This document shows positions 33,120-42,540 of a stretch of DNA of 42,540 nt, piece after piece; the first letter of the stretch is position 1; every line of letters begins with the position of its first letter. The notes below the pieces were generated by a model that was not told the origin of the DNA, did no database searches, and was given only the letters and a program-made list of their open reading frames with translations. This DNA is from Priapulus caudatus. Taxonomy: Eukaryota > Priapulida > Priapulimorpha > Priapulimorphida > Priapulidae. The stretch is from positions 164,023-206,562 of the forward strand of contig NW_014577577.1 in the NCBI RefSeq assembly GCF_000485595.1, given 5' to 3'. The position numbers were made by a program, and so were the translations under genes.

Positions 33120-33503
33120 ATTAACGACATAATCATGCGAACGATGTACGACCTGAAAGTCTGCTCACTGTTTCTGAAGCAGGCGATAGCCGACGCGACG
33201 CTGAAGGAGCACGCCGACGACATCTACAGTCGACACAGCATCGAGAAGGTCAACCTTGAAATCACGAGACTGTTACTCGTCCTCGAGCTCGCGTCGCACG
33301 AATTCGTCGGCTTCGTGCCACATATGGACATAGTTGTGAAACTGCCCGCTAGGGAGCCTGCCGAGTCGACGAGAGTCGCTCGCGACTACCTGCTCATGCG
33401 GGATCTTGTTAACTATCTGGAGTTTGTCGTTGAAGTGTTCGGTAAAATCAAGAAGAGCTACGAGGCAAGGCTCGCCGTGAAAACCGTGGTAAACTTCGTC
33501 TGA
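33120..33503 (+). CDS. Exon 3 (last) of candidate secreted helical-cytokine-like gene
   Basis: Starts after a good acceptor (TTTCTTTTACAG) in phase 0 and encodes 127 residues to a TGA. Predicted helices: about residues 1-30 (DLKVCSLFLKQAIADATLKE), 36-63 (VNLEITRLLLVLELASHEF) and 83-112 (DYLLMRDLVNYLEFVVEVFG, then KIKK). A loop between the last two (about 64-82) holds Pro residues and a polar stretch. One Cys only (residue 15). With exons 1 and 2 this gives a signal peptide plus four helices with a long third-to-fourth crossover, the up-up-down-down class I cytokine plan. Spacing and Leu/Tyr placement resemble CNTF/CLCF1/CT-1, whose helices B-D also lie in one final exon. A second copy at 42286 differs by four synonymous and three conservative or mild changes, which supports real coding. 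The family is inferred, not proven. Confidence 0.75.
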   Translation: MNDIIMRTMYDLKVCSLFLKQAIADATLKEHADDIYSRHSIEKVNLEITRLLLVLELASHEFVGFVPHMDIVVKLPAREPAESTRVARDYLLMRDLVNYLEFVVEVFGKIKKSYEARLAVKTVVNFV

Positions 33504-33509
33504 GAACGC

Positions 33510-33720
33510 GCACGGAAACAGTTATATTATATTATATATTACATTATATACATATATTATATATTATATTTATATTACATTGAATATTATAACATGATAT
33601 GTTAATTGTTATATTATATATTACATTATATACATATATAGTATATATTATATATTATATTTATATTACATTGTATATTATTATATCGTGATATGTTAAG
33701 TGATATGTTATCGTGAACAG
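33510..33720. repeat. AT-rich ~98-bp tandem duplication in the 3' UTR
   Basis: Two units of 'ttatattatatattacattatatacatatat…' followed by TTATATTACATTG. They lie just after the stop codon and before the AATAAA. Confidence 0.8.
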
Positions 33721-33827
33721 TTATATTATAAGCGCGTTATCCTATCATCGTGTTATGATTATATGTTAAGTGTTGGCACAAAATGTTTGTAACAATTTAT
33801 GCGAGTGAGCGTGAGTTTACGCATGCA

Positions 33828-33833
33828 AATAAA
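33828..33833 (+). terminator. Probable polyadenylation signal AATAAA
   Basis: The clear canonical signal downstream of the TGA at 33501-33503, giving a ~340-nt 3' UTR. Confidence 0.6.
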
Positions 33834-33930
33834 TATGTTGGAAGTTCTTACGTAACAGCAACGAGAGCGACGGTGTATATCATGCGCTGATATCGATTGA
33901 CCGTTCTGCATGGGTTACGCCGAACTGTGG

Positions 33931-33944
33931 CCGCTAGATGGCAG
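33931..33944 (+). promoter_or_regulatory. CTCF-like site just beyond the candidate gene
   Basis: CCGCTAGATGGCAG matches 13 of 14 positions of the bilaterian CTCF core CCASYAGRKGGCRS. It lies ~100 bp after the poly(A) signal. Confidence 0.45.
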
Positions 33945-34424
33945 CAAAAACATGTGAAGGTATATTATCTTTACGTTGTGCGTTTTCCTATTGATACGTG
34001 TATAGGCAAACACATATAGCCTGCAGTATGCTGTAGGGTAACAGTGGAAGCGGCATCTACGGAGGGCATTTCAATTGCGGTCGCATGCTGTTGAATTTCA
34101 TGTGACAACTTTTGATTGCACGCTGGCGATACAAGTTTTCTGAAGTTTGAATGCCATTCAACGATGATGAATGCGCCATCATTCAGTAAAAAGGTACATT
34201 TCCTTTCGCGCGTTCATGCGTTCCTATTTCGGTACGACTGGACATTGTTACATCCGAAAAATCCGGAAACCATGCGGAGCGTATAATAGTAGAGGGTACA
34301 ATTATGGTTAACCTTTACTATTACATTGACCACGGGTGGGAGAGTCACGTGGGACAGAACAACTACGAACATGGAGCCATTCACATACCGCGTAAAATGT
34401 CAACTACGTCAAAGTCTCGTTAGC
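33945..34424. other. Spacer between the gene and module B, no gene seen
   Basis: Mixed-composition unique DNA with no recognisable exon. Confidence 0.5.
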
Positions 34425-35323
34425 TTAAGGATTATCATTTCATCATCTCTGTTACCTATATAATAATCATTTTAAATTGATTGCAGCACAAGTAGTGTCC
34501 GTGCAGAAATTTTATATGAAGAAATATCTTAAAATAAAGACTATAGCTACATACACGCGTATTTACGTTTCCTCGTGTCTACGAACGGTCGAACCTAGTA
34601 AATTAAGACTCCTTTAGTCTTCTGGATCGTCATCGAGTGCTAGTAGCAAGCTGGAGCAGTACGATCATATTCAGGTCAATAGTTTTGCACTACGCACGAC
34701 GAAAATCTATTACAAGCTACGTGATAACGAAGACAAACATCGCGTAAGTGAGGTGCCAAGGTCCCGGGGGGTGATGTTGATAGTCTAGAGCATCTGGGGT
34801 TGGTTCGACATAACACACGTTTCTCATTTCACCCGTGCAGAATGACGTTTTCCGTCGAATATATTTCTCACGATGAGATGCGAGTCAAGATGTTCTCACC
34901 TGTTTAAGGATTTACTAACGAAGCTCATTGTCGTATCATTACTTGGTTTCGTGGGCATCTGAGAATTCCACGTGGTGCCGTTTTATTATTGAGTTTCGCG
35001 CCTATACAATCCGTCGTTAGAAATGTTTTCTTTTTGCTAACAGTGTCATCTACGTTTTACATTGTTTTAGAAGTAATCATTAGCTCATAAACGATTGCCA
35101 ACGATCATTCGAACGAAAAACATTCAACTCGTGCACAAAGTAAATGGGATTTGGAAATTACAAGTTGCAAAATTTGAAATATTGAACATGGTTAACATAC
35201 GAATAAAAACAAGAGAACGCATGTTATAGTTTTAACTCAGATTGCGCTAGACTTAAAATGAATGCTTAGAGGCAGTTGCACGCGTTTCTCTTTGCAGTTG
35301 CACGTGTTTCTACAATAAAATCG

Positions 35324-35337
35324 CCAGTAGATGGCAG
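35324..35337 (+). promoter_or_regulatory. CTCF-like site in module B
   Basis: CCAGTAGATGGCAG matches all 14 positions of CCASYAGRKGGCRS. Module C has the same site. In module A one C is missing, probably an indel error. Confidence 0.5.
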
Positions 35338-35654
35338 CACGCACATAATAATCCGTATAGACTTTCTCTGAGGAATAATCGTTAACAGCATTTACTCAGG
35401 GGCATGGTAACTAAGGGCGCTAAAACCTGTGACACGGCAACCTCACATGCTTGTATTGATTTTTTAATGGAGAAATTAATCCGATTTTATACGTTACACA
35501 GCTCGGGAGATCACCATTCCCCTATTCGCCATTAGAGATGTACGGGTTTCCGACCATTCCGACCGAAACCGAATGGAAGGTACTCATTTCCTACTCGTCC
35601 ACAAAACGTATAAACGTAGTCGTTTCCGTCTTGCCAATTAGTGCATTTTGCACA

Positions 35655-35662
35655 TGACGTCA
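35655..35662. promoter_or_regulatory. CRE-like palindrome in module B
   Basis: TGACGTCA, conserved in position across all three modules. Confidence 0.4.
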
Positions 35663-35683
35663 ATACGTGTGTTATTATATATC

Positions 35684-35710
35684 GAAGAGAGGAAAGAGAG
35701 AGAGAGAGGG

Positions 35711-35744
<34 letters not shown>

Positions 35745-36064
35745 GAAGAGAGAGAGGTAGCAAGAGCGGAAAGAGAGAGAGAGACGAGAAGACGAGAGAG
35801 AAGAAAGACGGAGAGAGAGAAAGATGAGAAGAGAGAGAAGAGAGAGAGAGAGAGAGAGACGGGAGGAGAGCGAGAGCGAGAGAGAGAGAGAGAGAGAGAT
35901 GAGGAGAAGAAGAGAGAGAGAGAGATCGTGAGGAGAGAGAGAGAGAGAGAAGAGAGATCAAGGAGGGATAAGAGAAGAGAGCAGAGAGAGAGAGAGACAG
36001 AGAGAGAAGAGCAAGAGCAGAGAGAGAAACATAGAGAGAGGGAGAGAGAGAGAGAGGAGCGAGA

Positions 36065-36102
<38 letters not shown>

Positions 36103-36154
36103 AGAGAGAGAGAGAGAGAGAGAGAGCGCGCGAGAGGAAGAGCGAGAGCGAGAG
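35684..36154. repeat. Polypurine (GA)n tract, second copy
   Basis: Identical to 21083-21553. Here it directly follows module B without the intervening (CA)n. Confidence 0.95.
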
Positions 36155-36732
36155 AACTGTAGAGACATAATTGCATTCGTTCAGTGCTTCACAGGTCTTT
36201 ACGGTGTTAACCTATTTAATCTGTGTTTCTCTTCAAATTTTTATTTTCATTCATATCTATGTATACTTACGTCTTAACAAGAGCCCGTTAACATGCTTTT
36301 CAATGGCTCTCCTATACACACCTGAAATATTGCATAAAAATCAATTAAAATCAATAAAATCGAATAAAATCGCGGTAAACATTGATAAAACCGATAAAAT
36401 CGACCTTATGTTCTGTGCAGTATGCCAACCAGCTACATCTACGCTGCTAGAGCGCGCTAACTTACACGCCGACGGTCTATAATTGTTTAGGATATGATGT
36501 TACATAGTATAACTCATACGCCTATATTATGCATTTACCGTGGTGAAGAGTCCGCTAGACGAAATAAATTGCATAGCTTGAGTTGAGGCAGGGCTGTTAG
36601 GACGCACTCTGACACACGAAGAGTGGACAAGCTTCTCTACATGCAGTGATGGCGCATGATGGTAGCCTGTTATTGTCTGCCTAGACATGCCTGATGTGAA
36701 CATAAACTATACATATGTTGTCTAGTTCAGCT
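36155..36732. other. Spacer copy, no gene recognised
   Basis: Counterpart of 21554-22117. Confidence 0.5.
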
Positions 36733-36796
36733 AGTACATACTCACGAACACGCACACACACCACACACGCCACACACACACACACACACACACACG

Positions 36797-36829
<33 letters not shown>

Positions 36830-37881
36830 CATACAACACCACATCACACGCACACACACACACACAACACGCACACGCACACACACACACACCACACACA
36901 GCAACAGCACCACACACACACACACAACACACGCACAACACACACAAACCAGCACACAACATACACACCCAACACACACAACACACACGACAGCACAACA
37001 CATTACACACCACACACACACACACACGACACACAAGAAACACACGACACACAAACGACACGCACGCCACACACACACACACAACACACACACACACACC
37101 AACACCACGACACACGCACACACACACACACCCACACCAACACACAGCACACCACACACACCACTCAACACACACACAAAACACACACACACACACACAC
37201 AACACCAACACACACACACGCACGCACACGCGCGCGCGCTCACACACACACACACCACACACATGCACACACACAACACACAGCACAAACACACGCCGCA
37301 AGCACGCACACAACACACACGCACACACACAACACACACGCACACACACAAACACACAACACAACACACACACACACGCACACACACACATATATAACAC
37401 AACACACACACACACCACAACAACACACCACAACACGACAACACACAGACACCCAGCCACACACACACAGCGACACACACAACACACACTACAACACGCA
37501 CAAGCACAACCCACCGCAGCACTACAGCGACACACACACGCACAGCACACAACAACACGACAGAACACACACACGCACACACACACACACACATCACACC
37601 ACACACAGCACACACACACATAAACACACACACACAACACACACACAGCACACACACACAAACACGACACACAAACACACGCGACGCCACACACAGTCCA
37701 CAACACACACAAACACCACACACACACGGCACACACCACACACACACACACACACAACAAACAAACACACCACACACACATACCAACACACACACACACC
37801 ACACTCACTACCACACACACACACACACACACACACACACCACAAGCACGCACGCACGCTATGCACAAACACAAACACAAC
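36733..37881. repeat. Long degenerate (CA)n tract, second copy
   Basis: Counterpart of 22118-23282 with different interruptions. His-Thr and Cys-Val frames are artefacts. Confidence 0.96.
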
Positions 37882-38867
37882 ACGTGTAATTACGTGCTGG
37901 ATATTTTAATTACTGCCATCGTTATAGGGTTGCTTCTTGATTGTTGTGCCTATACGGACAAGTCTCTATACAAAATACGCAATATAGAATCAAAATGCAA
38001 ATGACAATGTTATTTCTCATATTACATAACCGGCGATGCCAGAAATGTACAATTGCACGTACCTATCAGTGGATGTGGATTCCTAGGTCTGCTTCACCAG
38101 GGCTACCCCGCCCAACTTTAGACCATGTAGAAACCACTTCAATGTAAGCACACACAGCGATATGAAAGTATGAATGCACGTTATTATGGTATGCAACCTT
38201 TATGTACTCGATACAATATAACAGAGCCTATTAATATAATGAGCTGCCTATATTAATTACCCCGCCAGGGGCGTGGCGTAGGTTATTGTTTTCACCGGGC
38301 GGTGCCATTGATGTTGTTCGTTTGTGTAGTGTGTGTGTGTTGTTACCATGCATGTTCAGTTCACTTCGCTGGCTGCCTGGCCTGTTAACTTACAAACACC
38401 AGGCTAAGGGCAACCACAGTCTCCCCACCCTGCACGCTCGCACGTAATCGGCATCCAATTAATTATATTAATTAATTTAATTGATTAATTATTTTTCCAC
38501 TTGATATTAATTAATTAATAATTAACAATTTCACATTGAGAGAATTTACTGCTTGGGGGGTCTGTTGCTCTCCGAGCTGCGGCCTTCTAGTTAGGCTTAT
38601 ATTACTGCCTATAACAATTAGCGAGCGATTAGGCCTATTACTTGCATACATACCGCCGGACCAATTATCTTTAATATGTAGCTGTGAATGTGAGCGCTAT
38701 TACGCGTGTATGGTTTCAGGAAACTTTTTCTAATTACTTACATCGTGAATATATACAATAAAAAAATAAAATAAAAATAGATATAGATATATGTGCAATA
38801 AATATCTCTATTGTATAGATATGTTGATGCATATGTTCGTGTACATTTTATCAGGATAAATAATAGA
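37882..38867. other. Spacer copy, no gene recognised
   Basis: Counterpart of 23283-24269. Frames open in one copy are interrupted in the other. Confidence 0.5.
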
Positions 38868-40260
38868 GATCTATTATCCACTCTGTCCACTCTAATTATC
38901 CACTCTATCCACTCTTATTATCCCACTCTATGCCACTCTTTATTCCACTCTAAATCTACGTCTATTGATCCACTCTATTGATCCAATCTCTATTATGCCA
39001 TCTCTCTATTCCACTCTCTTATCCACTCTATCCACTCAATCCACTCTACTATCACTTAATTCCACTCTATCCACTCTATTATCCACTCTATTATCCACTC
39101 ATTATCTACTCTATTATCCACTCTATTATCCATCAAATTATCCACTCTATCTACTCTATTATCCATTTATCCACTCTATCCACTCTATTATCCACTCTAT
39201 CTACACTCTATTATCCACTCGTATTATCCCTCTACTATCCACTCTATTATCCACTCTATCCACTCTATTATCCACTCTATTATCCACTTATTATCCACTC
39301 TATTATCACTTATCTACTCTATTATCCACTCTATTATCCACTCTATTATCCACTCTATTATCCACTCTCATTATCCACTCTATTCCACTCTATGTTCCAC
39401 TCTATCTACTCTATTATCACTCACTCTATTATCCACTCTATTATCCACTCTATTATCCACTCTATTATCCACTCTATCCACTCTATTATCCACTCTATTA
39501 TCCACTCTATTATCCACTCTATCTACTCTATTATCCACTCTATTATCCACTCTATCTACTCTATTATCCACTCTATTATCCACTCTATCCACTCTATTAT
39601 CCACTCTATTATCCACTCTATTATCCACTCTATTATCCACTCTATTATCCACCTCTATTAATCCACTCGATTACCACTCTATTATCCACTCTTCTACTCT
39701 ATTATCCACTCTATTATCCACTCAATTATCCAATCTATCTACTCTATATCCACTCTATTATCCATTATCCAACTCTCTATTATCCACTCTATCACTCTAT
39801 TATCACTCTATTATCCACTCTATTATCACTCTATGTATCCACTCTTTATCCACTCTATTATGCCACTCTATTAATGCCACTCTATTATCCACTCTATCCA
39901 CTCTATTATCCACTCTATCTACTCTATTATCCACTCTATTATCCACTCTATTATCGACTCTATTATCCACTCTATTATCACTCAATTATCCACTCTATTA
40001 TCCACTCTATTATCCACTCTATTATCCACTCTATTATCCACTCAATTATCCACTCTATTATCCACTCAATTATCCACTCTATTATCACTCTTATTATCCA
40101 CTCTATTATCCACTCTATCCACTCTATTATCCACTCTATTATCACTCTATTATCCACTCTATTATCCACTCTACACTCTATTATCCACTCTATTATCCAC
40201 TCTATCCACACTCTATTATCCACTCTATTATCCACTCTATCCACTCTATTATCCACTCCT
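38868..40260. repeat. 12-bp minisatellite CTATTATCCACT, second copy
   Basis: Counterpart of 24270-25653. Its longest stop-free frame reaches 436 codons only because this copy's indels happen to preserve the frame. Confidence 0.97.
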
Positions 40261-40377
40261 GATTTTATTGTATAGATATTTTTCGTCGTTTACATTTACA
40301 CACAGCGACACTGGCCGCGTCCCCGTATAGACTGAGTAAGTCTTCCACATCATGATGATCAGTCGACAGTAGCGTCG

Positions 40378-40385
40378 TGACGTCA
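40378..40385. promoter_or_regulatory. CRE-like palindrome, second copy
   Basis: TGACGTCA in the position matching 25773-25780. Confidence 0.4.
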
Positions 40386-40490
40386 TCGACTTGCTTAGAG
40401 CAATTAAAATTCTTAAGTTGGTGACCGAGCGTCCGTGCGAGCGATGGAGCCTGCTAATGCCACGGCGAGAGTGGATTCACAGCCATGAGG

Positions 40491-40493
<3 letters not shown>

Positions 40494-40527
<34 letters not shown>

Positions 40528-40598
40528 CACACACACACACACACCCCCCCCCCCCCCACACACACACACACACACATCCCCCCCACACACATCTCCCC

Positions 40599-40652
<54 letters not shown>

Positions 40653-40664
40653 CACACACAAACA

Positions 40665-40716
<52 letters not shown>
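40494..40716. repeat. (CA)n with poly-C runs, second copy
   Basis: Counterpart of 25887-26108. Confidence 0.95.
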
Positions 40717-40718
<2 letters not shown>

Positions 40719-41699
40719 CTTCTTATTCTCTATTCCCTCTCCGACAAACGTTAGCGCCACCAGTTCGGTTATTACATTGTCACGTATAAGATATGTAGGA
40801 TTATCATTTCATGCATCGCTGTTACTTATATAATAATCATTTTAAATTGATTGCAGCCAAAGTAGTGTTTCATGCAAGAGTTTTACATGTGGGAAATATC
40901 CATAAAATAAAGACTAATAGCTACTACATACACGCGTATTTACGTTTCCTCGGGTCTACGAAAGGTCGGCCTAGTAAATTAAGACTCCTTTAGTCTTCTG
41001 GATCGTCATCGAGTGCTAGTAACAAGCTGGAGCAGTATGATCATAATCAGGTCAATAGTTTTGCCCTACGCACGACAAAAATCTATTACAAGCTACGTTG
41101 ATAACGAAGACAAACATCGCGTAAGTGAGGTGCCAAGGTCCCGCGGGGGGCGATGTTGATAGCCTAGAGCCTCTGGGGTTAGTTCGACATGACACGCGTT
41201 TCTCATTTCACCCGTGCAGAATGACGTTTTCCGTCGAGTATATTTCTCACGATGAGATGCGAGTCAAGATGTTCTGACCTGTTAAAGGATTTACTAACGA
41301 ATCCCATTGTCGTATCATTACTTGGTTTCGTGGGCATCTGAGAATTCCACGTGGTGCCGTTTTATTATTGAGTTTCGCGCCTATACAATCCGTCGTTAGA
41401 AATGTTTTCTTTTGCTACAGTGTCATCTACGTTTTACATTGTTTTAGAAGTAATCATTAGCTCATAAACGATTGCCAACGATCATTCGAACGAAAAACAT
41501 TCAACTCGTGCACAAAGTAAATGGGATTTGGAAATTACAAGTTGCGAAATTTGAAATATGAACATAGTTAACATACGAATAAAAACAAGAGAGCGATGTT
41601 ATAGTTTTAACTCAGATTGCGCCTAGACCTAAAATGAATGCTTAGAGGCAGTTGCACGCGTTTCTCTTTGCAGTTGCACGTGTTTCTACAATAAAATCG

Positions 41700-41713
41700 C
41701 CAGTAGATGGCAG
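41700..41713 (+). promoter_or_regulatory. CTCF-like site in module C
   Basis: CCAGTAGATGGCAG, identical to the module B site. Confidence 0.5.
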
Positions 41714-42031
41714 CACGCACATAATAATCCGTATAGACTTTCTCTGAGGAATAATCGTTAACAGCATTTACTCAGGGGCATGGTAACTAAGGGGCGCTAA
41801 AACCTGTGACACGGCAACCTCACATACTTGTATTGATTTTTTAATGAGAGAAATTAATCCGATTTATACGTTACACAGCTCGGGAGATCACCATTCCCCT
41901 ATTCGCCATTAGAGATGTACGGGTTTCCGACCATTCCGACCGAAACGAATGGAAGGTACTCATTTCCTACTCGTCCACAAAACGTATAAAACGTAGTCGT
42001 TTCCGTCTTGCCAATTAGTGCATTTTGCACA

Positions 42032-42039
42032 TGACGTCA
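42032..42039. promoter_or_regulatory. CRE-like palindrome in module C
   Basis: TGACGTCA at the module's right end. Confidence 0.4.
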
Positions 42040-42082
42040 ATACCGTGTGGTTATTATATATTATATATATATATACGTATGC

Positions 42083-42120
<38 letters not shown>

Positions 42121-42285
42121 TATATATATAGTAGCGCTGTAAGCAAGTTTCATTAACGCCTGTCGTATTCTTCTTAAGAGTACTTCACTCTACTTGCGCG
42201 GAGTATCTATTCCAAAGATTATACATGATTTTATACATGAAGCATGCACGATTTACTATATCACGCGCGCAACTTTCTTTCCCAG

Positions 42286-42540
42286 ATTAGCGACATAATC
42301 AATGCGAAGCGATGTACGACCTGAAAGTCTGCTCACTGTTTCTGAAGCAGGCGATAGCTGACGCGACGTTGAAGGAGCACGCCGACGACATCTACAGTCG
42401 ACACAGCATCGAGGAAGGTCAACCTGGAAGTCACAGACTGTTACTCGTCCTCGAGTTCGCGTCGCACGAATTCGGTCGGCTTCGTGCCACATATGGACAT
42501 AGTTGTGAAACCTGGCCGCTAGGGAGCCGGCCGAGTCGAC
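42286..42540 (+). pseudogene. Second copy of exon 3, frameshifted and cut by the window end
   Basis: Follows an acceptor like that of the first copy (CTTTCCCAG) and aligns with 33120-33371. Seven substitutions are visible: four synonymous (GCC/GCT, CTG/TTG, CTT/CTG, CCT/CCG) and three amino-acid changes (N/S, I/V, L/F). About six one-base indels destroy the frame. Functional-looking substitutions with random indels suggest a real allele or paralog that is poorly base-called, not an old pseudogene. It is marked as broken because that is what the sequence shows. The similarity also covers about 150 bp of upstream intron (from about 32967). Confidence 0.7.

Larger units (their letters stand above)
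34425..35682. repeat. Module B: second copy of the ~1.3-kb module
   Basis: Matches modules A and C but with its own substitutions. It ends in CCAATTAG and TGACGTCA (35655-35662), then joins directly to the GA tract at 35684. Contains a perfect CTCF-core match at 35324. Confidence 0.85.
35684..42120. repeat. Large tandem duplication of 21083-27515 (offset ~14.6 kb)
   Basis: Same order of parts: GA tract, spacer, CA tract, spacer, 12-bp minisatellite, CA/C tract, module. The first ~770 bp are base-identical to 21083-21850, after which small indels become frequent. Such an abrupt change in identity is more like assembly than biology. Confidence 0.93.
40797..42120. repeat. Module C: third copy of the ~1.3-kb module
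   Basis: Nearly identical to module A. It ends with TGACGTCA (42032-42039) and a TA-rich run, then passes straight into the exon 3 region. Confidence 0.9.

Noticed and set aside
38965-40275. 436-codon Leu/Ser/Thr/Ile/His frame
   Set aside because: Produced by the 12-bp and 9-bp minisatellite units. The other copy of the array breaks the frame many times.

Overview
This is non-coding-rich animal DNA. It has split genes with GT/AG splice sites, TTAGGG-type telomeric repeats, PIF/Harbinger and other inverted-repeat (MITE-like) elements, and very large amounts of GT/CA, GA/TC and TA microsatellite. Nothing looks bacterial or viral. The composition suits a highly polymorphic, probably marine, invertebrate, but the species cannot be named from the sequence. 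Two 25-N blocks (13948-13972, 27516-27540) are assembly gaps. Many duplicate copies differ mainly by single-base indels, which points to a noisy long-read assembly with haplotypes or recent duplications left uncollapsed.

Layout. 1-2.4 kb: microsatellites and no gene. 2.4-7.2 kb and 8.1-12.85 kb: two copies of a ~4.8 kb block. Each holds a GT tract, a ~1 kb array of a 71-bp repeat and a 1.06-kb PIF/Harbinger element (TAA target duplication, matching terminal inverted repeats, TATA box, broken transposase N-terminus). The right part of a 234-bp foldback element lies at the edge of the block. 12.85-17.2 kb: microsatellites, the first gap and a tRNA-like Pol III box pair. 17.4-33.8 kb: one good candidate gene on the + strand. 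34.4-42.5 kb: a second, indel-ridden copy of most of 21.1-33.4 kb, ending in a second copy of the gene's last exon.

The candidate gene has exon 1 at 17444-17572 (signal peptide), exon 2 at 19192-19312 (one amphipathic helix) and exon 3 at 33120-33503 (three further helices and the stop), followed by an AATAAA signal. Together they would make a secreted all-helical protein of about 210 residues. Its helix order and exon layout resemble the CNTF/CLCF1/cardiotrophin branch of the IL-6 (class I helical) cytokines. That family call is inference from pattern and needs structural confirmation. Exon 3 is the firmest part: its second copy differs by substitutions that are mostly synonymous or conservative.

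The introns are crowded with inverted-repeat elements. Two carry telomeric repeats. One of these sits exactly on the exon 1 splice donor and has duplicated the donor as its target-site duplication. All other long open frames (GT/CA, GA/TC and TATCCACTC arrays) are products of short-period repeats and are not annotated as genes.
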